This document shows positions 50,321-57,039 of a DNA stretch of 64,000 nucleotides, one piece after another. The stretch is from JANYGA01 sp031420415 (lineage in GTDB: Bacteria; Vulcanimicrobiota; Vulcanimicrobiia; Vulcanimicrobiales; Vulcanimicrobiaceae). Location of the stretch: positions 15,890 to 79,889 of the forward strand of contig JANOMT010000049.1 in the NCBI GenBank assembly GCA_031420415.1, written 5' to 3'. The notes under the pieces were generated by a model. The model was given only the letters and a program-made list of their open reading frames with translations, made no database searches and had not been told where the DNA came from. The translations under genes were made by a program, and so were the position numbers. The number at the start of each line of letters is the position of its first letter. The first letter of the stretch is position 1.

Positions 50321-51127
50321 TTACGCCAACGCGAGATTCGGCGAAACCGTCGTGCCGCATTCGCGGCATCTTCCCTCGTAAAGCTTACCCGGTAAGATAA
50401 CCGTGATGGCTGCACCGCCGAGCGGCCCGTCGGCGACGTCGATCGATCCGCCCTGGCGGTTCACGAATTCCTTGACGAGTGCGAGTCCGATGCCACTGCC
50501 CGGAAAGGAGGCACCTGAAGATCCACGATAGCCGCGTTCGAAAATATGCATCCGCTCCTCACGCCTGATTCCCGGCCCTTCGTCGGATATGGTGAAGCGC
50601 ATATCGTTTGGACCACGGCGACAATAGACGTGGACTTCGCCACCCGACGGTGTAAAACGGATCGCATTAAGCAGCAGGTTCGTCACAATTTCAGCAATCC
50701 GAATCGGATCGCCCAAAAACTGCGCACATTCCGGATGCGTCCCCTCGCAAGATTCTATCGTCAGCCGTACCCCGCGCTCCGCGGCGTACCCCTCCATCGC
50801 AGCGACGTGACCGGCAACCAGTCGGCAGACGTCGATCGACACGACATGCGTGCCGAAAGCAACGGTGACGTTGCTCGGTAGATCATCGATCAGGAGATCG
50901 ATCTCACGTAAGGTCTCGAACATCGCGTGTAAGCGGGCGTCGTTCGGCTCGAGTTTGCGATCGAGAAACGCTTCGATACTCGCCATCGCGACGGAAAGAT
51001 GATTACGCATCTCGTGAATCGCTGCTTGCAAAGGCTTCTCCCGGAATCGAATGTGCATCTGCGCCGATCGCATCGCGTCGGCATGAGGTCCTCGTACCCA
51101 ACATTGGAGCAGAGAAACGATCGCCAC
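50321..51127 (-). CDS. Soluble sensor-less histidine kinase
   Basis: The 268-residue protein has no membrane helix and no sensor domain. Residues 35-95 are a dimerisation/phosphoacceptor segment (AAIHEMRNHLSVAMASIEAFLD, His in HEMRNHL near 39). Residues 130-255 are the HATPase_c domain with the N box EIVTNLLLNAIRFTP near 148, G1 DEGPGIRREERMHIFERGYRG near 185 and G2 GSGIGLALVKEFVNRQGG near 213. The tail has CRECG, half a zinc-ribbon. Start GTG 51127 is uncertain; ATG 18 codons later is an alternative. It is the only kinase here and so the likely partner of the response regulator at 35698. Confidence 0.9.
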   Translation of the reverse strand: MAIVSLLQCWVRGPHADAMRSAQMHIRFREKPLQAAIHEMRNHLSVAMASIEAFLDRKLEPNDARLHAMFETLREIDLLIDDLPSNVTVAFGTHVVSIDVCRLVAGHVAAMEGYAAERGVRLTIESCEGTHPECAQFLGDPIRIAEIVTNLLLNAIRFTPSGGEVHVYCRRGPNDMRFTISDEGPGIRREERMHIFERGYRGSSGASFPGSGIGLALVKEFVNRQGGSIDVADGPLGGAAITVILPGKLYEGRCRECGTTVSPNLALA

Positions 51128-51169
51128 CGACCTCCGCCTTGTTAGGTGCCTCCTGCTCGAGCTGTTGTA

Positions 51170-51205
51170 GCGTCAGCCGTTCTCACGTTCTTCGCAAGTG
51201 ATTCA
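51170..51205 (+). repeat. 36-bp block duplicated at 35665-35700
   Basis: Matches 31 of 36 bases of the block next to the response regulator gene. Here it supplies the TTC pair (51180, 51191) of a complete island promoter. Confidence 0.75.
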
Positions 51206-51222
51206 AGGCGCTCCGCTACCGT
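51191..51222 (+). promoter_or_regulatory. Island promoter, ACD-beta-like gene at 51267
   Basis: TTCGCA, 20 bp, TACCGT; another TTC is exactly 11 bp upstream (51180). The region is shared with the divergent kinase gene. Confidence 0.7.
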
Positions 51223-51266
51223 CGAGCCATGTTCAACCACCCTCGTCACGTATCGGTCACGGCGCG

Positions 51267-51920
51267 ATGATCTTCGAAACGATCGATGCGCTCGAACTGC
51301 TCCGCGAACACGGGATCCGTGTCGTCCGCTCGCGGTATGTCGATAGTGCCCAAGACGCGGTCTTTTTTGCCGAGCATCGCCCGATTTCGCTACGCACCGT
51401 GTCGAACGGACACGCAGGAAATACGCCGGTTGCCGAAACCGGTCTGCGTAAGTCGCACGCAATACGACACGCCTACGAACGCATCGCGCCGCACGTCGAG
51501 AAATCGGCAAACGGCCACGTGTTGGCACAACGCACGATCGAAGCGGGGACCGACATCGCGATCGAATGTCGCAACGACCCCAACCTCGGCGCCATCGTCG
51601 AAATTCGCAGCGGTACGCACCACGCGCACCGGCTCGCACCTGTCGACGAACTGCAGGCAGAGGCGATGCTCAACGAATTTCATGCCAAGCACGGCATCGC
51701 GCCGGCCGAAAAAGCGACGCGCATGCTCGCCCACCTTCTCCTCCGCGTCTGTGCCGTGTTTGCCGAAGCCGCGATCGAGCGCGTGACACTCGATCCGATA
51801 CGTTTGCACGACAGCACCTACGACGTCATCAACGCTAGCGTCGAGGCTCGGCATCCGATCGCGTTGAACCGGCGACTGGGAAAACACGCTCACGACCGCA
51901 GAGCCTCCTACCAGCCATAA
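51267..51920 (+). CDS. Degenerate ACD-beta/ATP-grasp_5-like protein
   Basis: The 217-residue protein starts MIFETIDALELLREHGIRVVRS. It follows the ATP-grasp_5 subunit of ADP-forming acyl-CoA synthetases from end to end: ALELLREHGI at 8, SAQDAVFFAEHRPISLRTVSNGH near 27 (canonical lysine replaced by Arg, canonical HKS absent), GHVLAQRTIEAGTDIAIECRNDPNLGAIVEIRSG near 88, and LAPVDELQAEAMLNEFHAKHG near 128. The C-terminal third matches the protein at 33565. Loss of the nucleotide-binding residues suggests a pseudoenzyme, perhaps a regulatory subunit of the synthetase at 41233. A longer GTG start (51198) lies upstream of the promoter and is excluded. Confidence 0.65.
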   Translation: MIFETIDALELLREHGIRVVRSRYVDSAQDAVFFAEHRPISLRTVSNGHAGNTPVAETGLRKSHAIRHAYERIAPHVEKSANGHVLAQRTIEAGTDIAIECRNDPNLGAIVEIRSGTHHAHRLAPVDELQAEAMLNEFHAKHGIAPAEKATRMLAHLLLRVCAVFAEAAIERVTLDPIRLHDSTYDVINASVEARHPIALNRRLGKHAHDRRASYQP

Positions 51921-51936
51921 TCAGTCTTGCGGAGTC

Positions 51937-52281
51937 TTACGCCAATTTGATAAACGCGTCGGTTAACTTTCGAATTTCCGCTTCATCTGCCGCCGTCTTC
52001 GCCGTGCGGATACATTGCGCTAGCGTCGTGACTAAAAGCTGAGCCGTGGCGCGTTCGAGGGCCCTGCGCGCGGCGCCGAGTTGGTGGACGATCGCATGAC
52101 AGTCACGGCGCTCCTCGATCATGCGCGAAACCGCACGGACCTGTCCCTCGACACGTGCGAGTCGAGCGACGATCTCGCGTGCGGTGCCATCGTCGATATC
52201 GAGAACGGCATGTCCCGGTTGCGAGATTGGCTTTGGCGATCCACGTCGCAAGTCGTCTTTGGATTTCGCATTCGATCTCAT
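51937..52281 (-). CDS. CsoR/FrmR-family metal- or formaldehyde-sensing repressor
   Basis: The 114-residue protein has the DUF156 all-helical fold from residue 30: EIVARLARVEGQVRAVSRMIEERRDCHAIVHQLGAARRALERATAQLLVTTLAQCI. Cys in RRDCHAIVHQL, the His four residues later and the Cys near the end of the next helix form the C-H-C ligand pattern of CsoR-type copper sensors. The N-terminal tail is longer than usual. It is divergent from the DUF2892-RND operon, whose promoter overlaps a typical CsoR palindrome, so it very likely represses that operon. Which metal it senses is not decided by sequence. Confidence 0.92.
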   Translation of the reverse strand: MRSNAKSKDDLRRGSPKPISQPGHAVLDIDDGTAREIVARLARVEGQVRAVSRMIEERRDCHAIVHQLGAARRALERATAQLLVTTLAQCIRTAKTAADEAEIRKLTDAFIKLA

Positions 52282-52315
52282 AATATACCGATACAGTAAC
52301 GTACACGTAGCGGGT

Positions 52316-52345
52316 TTGACAATACCCTAGGGGGTATGGTATTTT
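52316..52345 (+). promoter_or_regulatory. Promoter with CsoR/FrmR operator
   Basis: TTGACA at 52316, 18-bp spacer, TATTTT at 52340. The spacer holds the near-palindrome ATACCCTAGGGGGTAT (52322-52337), the GC-rich A/T-flanked type bound by CsoR/FrmR-family repressors. Binding there would block the promoter directly. Confidence 0.85.
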
Positions 52346-52354
52346 TTTACAATC

Positions 52355-52600
52355 ATGGAACATAAAACGATCGCTCATCCGTTTTTGCGACCCGCACGCG
52401 AAGCGGGCTGGCGCGTCGAAAGCGCCGTTCGCTCGATCGCCGGACTTCTCGTCCTCGTCGGACTCGGGTTGTCGCTCCTCGATAGCCATTGGCTCTGGCT
52501 CGTCGCATTCGTCGGCGTCAATCTGCTGCAATCCGGATTGACCGGTTGGTGCCTCTTGTCCAATCTCATCGCGAGTATTGTGAAACAACGTCCGGCATGA
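52355..52600 (+). CDS. DUF2892 small membrane protein
   Basis: The 81-residue protein (MEHKTIAHPFLRPAREAG) has two helices, SIAGLLVLVGLGLSLLDSHWLWLVAFVGVNLLQSGLTGWC, with the central WLWLVAFVGVNLLQSGLTGWCLL block typical of DUF2892 (also fused to rhodaneses such as YgaP). It is commonly found near CsoR-type regulators. It overlaps the adaptor gene by ATGA, so it is first gene of a three-gene coupled operon. Confidence 0.88.
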   Translation: MEHKTIAHPFLRPAREAGWRVESAVRSIAGLLVLVGLGLSLLDSHWLWLVAFVGVNLLQSGLTGWCLLSNLIASIVKQRPA

Positions 52601-53859
52601 AGGGAGCGCGGCCGGTCGTGGTACGGATAACGACCGCACTCGTGCTGCTCGCCGAACTTCTGCTCGCGGGATGTGTGAAAAGAACGTCGCTGCCCGCATC
52701 GCGTGATGCATCACAGCAGTCCGTGCCCGTCACCGTCGCACCGGTACGATATACGAAAATCTCAACGCCGATCGAACTTTCGGGCTCGCTTGCGGCCGTG
52801 CGATCGGTGACCGTCGGCGCGATGTCGGCCGGACGCGTCGTCCGCGTCGACGTGCGCATCGGTGACGTCGTTCGAACAGGCGACACGATCGCACAAATCG
52901 ACACTTCGAGTTATGCTGCGAGCCTCGCTCAAGCACGCGCGGGAGCGGCGGCTGCCGCGCAATCCGAAAGCGCGACCGTCTCCACGATCGATGCGGCGAG
53001 CGCATCGCTCGCGTCGGTTCGCGCGCAGCTCGAAGCCGCACGTGCTCACGAGGCCCTCGCCGATATTACCGCTTCGCGCATGGCAACGCTTTTCGCGCAT
53101 GGAGACGTCTCGAAGCAACAACGCGATCAGACGCAGACGGATGCTGCTGCAGCACACGCGGCCGTGACACAGGTGCGAGCGGGTGTCGACGGCGCTCGCA
53201 ATAATCTCGACGCCGCGCGAGCGCAGTCGCGAGCGGCGTCGAGTGCGGCAATTGGTGCGCGAGCCGGCGTGGATGCCGCGAATGTTCCGCTGCGCGACGC
53301 GACGCTCACGGCGCCCTTTGACGGCATCATCATCAGCAAGTACGTCCAACCGGGAGCCGTCGTCGCTCAAGGCAGCCCGATCGTCGCGATGCAGAATTCG
53401 CGCGATCTCGAAGTCGACGTCGCCGTTCCCGACGATACGGTTGGGGCGCTCGCACCCGGAACGGCAATCGACGTGCGCGTGGATGCGATCGGCGGCGCGC
53501 CGATTCCGGCCCGCGTTCGCACGATCGTTCCATCACAAAATCCGGCGCTGCGTTCGGCAACCGTCGTGATCGCCATACCGAGTCGGCGTGGCCTGCAACC
53601 CGGCATGTTCGCCCGTGTATCGATTGCCGGCAACGCACATATGGGATGGGTCGTGCCCATGAGTGCGCTCGTGACGCGTGCCGGTCAAAGCGGCGTTTTC
53701 GAGGTGCGCGACGGAATTGCGTCATTCGTTCCGTTGCAAGCGGGTGCAATCATGGCGTCCTCCGTCGAATTGATCGGATACGACGGTCGCGCGGCGCACG
53801 TCGTGATCGGTGGATTACAACGGGTCGATGACGGCAGCCGCGTCACGGTCGCACCCTGA
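52597..53859 (+). CDS. RND periplasmic adaptor lipoprotein (HlyD/AcrA type)
   Basis: The 420-residue protein begins MKGARPVVVRITTALVLLAELLLAGC: a lipobox LLAGC gives a lipidated Cys at 26. VPVTVAPVRYTKISTPIELSG near 44 opens the membrane-proximal domain; the lipoyl half-motifs are GRVVRVDVRIGDVVRTGDTIAQID near 75 and LTAPFDGIIISKYVQPGAVVAQGSPI near 235. Between them is an Ala-rich coiled-coil hairpin (105-225). It joins the RND pump to an outer-membrane channel, which is not encoded here. It overlaps the upstream gene by 4 bp and the downstream gene by 1 bp. Confidence 0.92.
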   Translation: MKGARPVVVRITTALVLLAELLLAGCVKRTSLPASRDASQQSVPVTVAPVRYTKISTPIELSGSLAAVRSVTVGAMSAGRVVRVDVRIGDVVRTGDTIAQIDTSSYAASLAQARAGAAAAAQSESATVSTIDAASASLASVRAQLEAARAHEALADITASRMATLFAHGDVSKQQRDQTQTDAAAAHAAVTQVRAGVDGARNNLDAARAQSRAASSAAIGARAGVDAANVPLRDATLTAPFDGIIISKYVQPGAVVAQGSPIVAMQNSRDLEVDVAVPDDTVGALAPGTAIDVRVDAIGGAPIPARVRTIVPSQNPALRSATVVIAIPSRRGLQPGMFARVSIAGNAHMGWVVPMSALVTRAGQSGVFEVRDGIASFVPLQAGAIMASSVELIGYDGRAAHVVIGGLQRVDDGSRVTVAP

Positions 53860-56800
53860 TGCGGCAAAATCTTGCCGGGCGAATCGCCGCCTATTTCTTG
53901 CAGTCCAAACTCACGCCCGTCATCGTCATCGCGATCTGTGCGTGGGGCCTCATCGCTATCGTCTTTACCCCGCGCCAAGAGAATCCGCAGATCACGATGC
54001 CTGCGGCAACGATCGTGACGCAATATCCCGGCACGTCGGCGGCCGAAGTTCAAAAGGTCGTCACCGAGCGCGCGGAACGCGTGCTGCAAGAGATTCCGGG
54101 CATCGAGCACGTCTACACGATCTCGAACCAAAATGCGTCGATCATCACCGTGCTCTTTCACGTCGGCGACGATCCGACCAAGTCGTTCGTCGACCTCTAC
54201 GACCAAATTTCCGCGCATGCAAGCGAACTGCCGCAGGGCGCCTCGCAACCACAGATCACGCCGCTGAGCGTCGATGATATCCCGATCGTGGTCTTGACGT
54301 TGCACGGCAAACGCTACGATCGCGGGCACCTCGATGATGCCGCACAACGCGTGATCGCGACCCTGCGCCCGATCGCCGGCATCTCGACGGTCGAAGAATA
54401 CGGCGGTCTCCCGCGTCAGGTCAACGTCACCCTCGATCCGGCGCGCCTGGCGGCGTTCGGCCTCGCGCCGGCAACGATCGCGCAGGCGCTCGGCGCGACG
54501 AATCTCACGTCGGCCGTCGGCACGGTGCGCGACGCGACGACCGAGCTATCGATTCACGCCGGCACGGCATATACGACCGTCGACCAGGTTGCGGCGCAAA
54601 TCGTCGGCGTCAGTGACGGGCAGCCGATCGCGCTCCACCAGATCGCAAGCGTCGCGCTCGGGCGTCGTGCCGCGGAATCCGACACGCGGTTCGGACGCGG
54701 CGGTAGCACGGGCACGAGTGAATCCGCCGTCAGCATTGCGATCGCGAAGAAAGGCGGCACGAATGCGGTTGCGATCGCCGATGCGGTTCTCGACAAGCTC
54801 AAAACCGTCGCGCTTCCGCCGGGCGTTGCTGTCACGGTCACGCGCAACTATGGTGAGAAAGCCAACGACGCCGTCAACGAATTGATTCAACGCTTGATCG
54901 AAGCGATCGTCATCGTCGTCATCTTGCTCTTGACGCTCGGCTGGCGCGAAGCGTTGGTCGTGGCGACGGCGATTCCACTCACGCTCTTCGTCACACTCGG
55001 TGTCGGAATGCTCGCCGGACAAACGGTCAACCGGATCACGCTCTTCGCCTTGATCCTCGCACTCGGGCTTCTCGTCGACGACGCGATCGTACTCGTTGAG
55101 AATATTCACCGCCATTACGCGATGGATACCGGGGAATCCAAAGCCGACGCGACGATAAGCGCCGTGCGCGAGATCGGTAGCCCGACGGCGCTCGCGACAC
55201 TCACCGTGATGCTCTCGTTTCTGCCGATGCTTTTCGTGACGGGAATGATGGGGCCGTACATGCGGCCCATTCCGATCAACGTTCCGATTGCCATGATCGC
55301 GTCGCTCGGGATTGCGTTTGCCATTACGCCGTGGGCGACGTTCGCGCTCCTGCGCAATCACAAACCAAAGGGCACGCACGGCATCGCCCGCTGGATTCTG
55401 CCGTTTCGCAACACACTGATAACGCTGTTGGACCGGCCGCGTTTGGGAAGCATCTTCCTTGCGCTGCTGCTCCTCGCGTTCGTCGTAAGCGCCGCGTTAC
55501 CGATCGTGCAGTTGCTGAAATTCCGCATGCTGCCGGATGCGAACGAAACGACGTTCCTCGTGAGCATCGATGCGTTGCCCACGAGTCCGCTCGCGCGGAC
55601 GACCGCAATCGCAGATGCCATCGGCGCCGAACTCGCGCACGTTCCCGAGATCGCCGATTACGAGATCTTTTCCGGTACGAACTCGATTCCCGATCTCGCG
55701 AGTTTGCTCCAGAGCACGGTCTTTCGCAATGCGCCCCACCTCGCCGATATTCGCGTGAACCTGGTCCCCAAAGGCGATCGCCATATTCAATCGGCGGCTC
55801 TCGTCGGGGCGTTGCGTCCGCGGCTGAGCGCGATTGCCGAGCACTACGGCGCGACGATTCGCATCTTGCAGACACCGCCCGGGCCGCCGGTTCGCGCGAC
55901 GATCAATGCAAAGATTTTCGGGCCGGAACTCGAGGGACGCCGCGCCGTGGCGTCACGTCTTACGGGCATGCTCGAGCGCGAACGTGGTGTCGTCGATATC
56001 AACTCGAGTTTCAAACCGTTGCCTGCGAGCTTGCAACTCGAAGTCGAGCAACGCAAAGCCGCGATCGCGGGCGTGAGTACGGTCGACATCACGCAGACCC
56101 TCGCCATGGCGCTTCGCGGTGCCGCCGTCTCGACGCTCCACACCACAAGCGATGCTCGGCCGGTCGGGATCTTCGTCCGCTTCGCACCCGCCAGTCGCGA
56201 GAATGCGGCGGCACTCGCCTCGATTCAAATCCCCTCGAAATTCGGCGGTCTCGTTCCGCTTTCGGCCGTGACGCGTCTGGTCGCGCGAGCGTCGGATCAG
56301 CCGTTGTATCGCAACGATTTCGAGAACGTCTCGTACGTTGCTGCCGATATGGCGGGGCGCAGCTCCACATACGCCGTCCTCGACATGGTCTTCGAACTCA
56401 TGCGCAACCCGCTTCCGCCCGGATACCGTGTCGATTGGGGCGGGGAATGGCACTTAACGAATGTGGTTTTTGCCGATCTCGGTCGCGCGATGCTCGTTGC
56501 GTTTATCTTGATCTACTTCGTTCTCGTGGCGCGTTTTCGTTCGTTTCGCGTGCCGCTCGTCGTCCTTGCGGCCGTGCCGCTTGCCGTGATCGGCGTGATG
56601 CCGGGCTTTGCGATCCTCGCGCCTTTCGGCGTGTACTTTTCGGCCACGGCGATGATCGGACTCATCGCGCTCATCGGCATCGTCGTTCGGAACTCGATCA
56701 TCCTCATCGAGTTCATCGAAGATAAGCGCAAGGAGGGCGCACCACTTCGGGACGCGCTCGTCGAAGCCGCCACGGCACGAACGCGGCCGATCTTTCTTAC

Positions 56801-57020
56801 GGCGGCCGCCGGCGTGTTATCGTCACTCGTCATCGCAGCGGATCCCGTGTGGAGTGGGCTAGCATGGGCACTCGTGTTCGGCATGAGCGCGTCCGCCGTG
56901 CTTTCCGTCATTGCGATTCCCGTGCTCTATGCACGCGTGACACAAGCCGATGCGCTGCTACCGCCGGATGGTCCCGCCGAGGACGCGGCGATCGTTGCGC
57001 GTGCGGTTGAGTATGCGTAA
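53859..57020 (+). CDS. RND-family efflux permease
   Basis: The 1053-residue protein is a complete RND permease with helix 1 near 15-35, a first periplasmic porter domain (YPGTSAAEVQKVVTERAERVLQEIPGIEHVYT near 55), helices 2-6 (VVILLLTLGWREALVVATAIPLTLFVTLGVG near 345, GLLVDDAIVLVENIHRHYAM near 405 with the proton-relay Asp pair), a second periplasmic loop (560-870) and helices 8-12 (GIVVRNSIILIEFIEDKRKEG near 945). The DD in helix 4 and the porter domains agree with proton-driven export. Substrate is unknown; the CsoR-type control suggests metal ions or reactive aldehydes, but the helix 4 pattern is closer to multidrug/AcrB-like pumps than to CusA. Confidence 0.95.
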   Translation: MRQNLAGRIAAYFLQSKLTPVIVIAICAWGLIAIVFTPRQENPQITMPAATIVTQYPGTSAAEVQKVVTERAERVLQEIPGIEHVYTISNQNASIITVLFHVGDDPTKSFVDLYDQISAHASELPQGASQPQITPLSVDDIPIVVLTLHGKRYDRGHLDDAAQRVIATLRPIAGISTVEEYGGLPRQVNVTLDPARLAAFGLAPATIAQALGATNLTSAVGTVRDATTELSIHAGTAYTTVDQVAAQIVGVSDGQPIALHQIASVALGRRAAESDTRFGRGGSTGTSESAVSIAIAKKGGTNAVAIADAVLDKLKTVALPPGVAVTVTRNYGEKANDAVNELIQRLIEAIVIVVILLLTLGWREALVVATAIPLTLFVTLGVGMLAGQTVNRITLFALILALGLLVDDAIVLVENIHRHYAMDTGESKADATISAVREIGSPTALATLTVMLSFLPMLFVTGMMGPYMRPIPINVPIAMIASLGIAFAITPWATFALLRNHKPKGTHGIARWILPFRNTLITLLDRPRLGSIFLALLLLAFVVSAALPIVQLLKFRMLPDANETTFLVSIDALPTSPLARTTAIADAIGAELAHVPEIADYEIFSGTNSIPDLASLLQSTVFRNAPHLADIRVNLVPKGDRHIQSAALVGALRPRLSAIAEHYGATIRILQTPPGPPVRATINAKIFGPELEGRRAVASRLTGMLERERGVVDINSSFKPLPASLQLEVEQRKAAIAGVSTVDITQTLAMALRGAAVSTLHTTSDARPVGIFVRFAPASRENAAALASIQIPSKFGGLVPLSAVTRLVARASDQPLYRNDFENVSYVAADMAGRSSTYAVLDMVFELMRNPLPPGYRVDWGGEWHLTNVVFADLGRAMLVAFILIYFVLVARFRSFRVPLVVLAAVPLAVIGVMPGFAILAPFGVYFSATAMIGLIALIGIVVRNSIILIEFIEDKRKEGAPLRDALVEAATARTRPIFLTAAAGVLSSLVIAADPVWSGLAWALVFGMSASAVLSVIAIPVLYARVTQADALLPPDGPAEDAAIVARAVEYA

Positions 57021-57039
57021 ACGAACGACGGGGGGCCGC

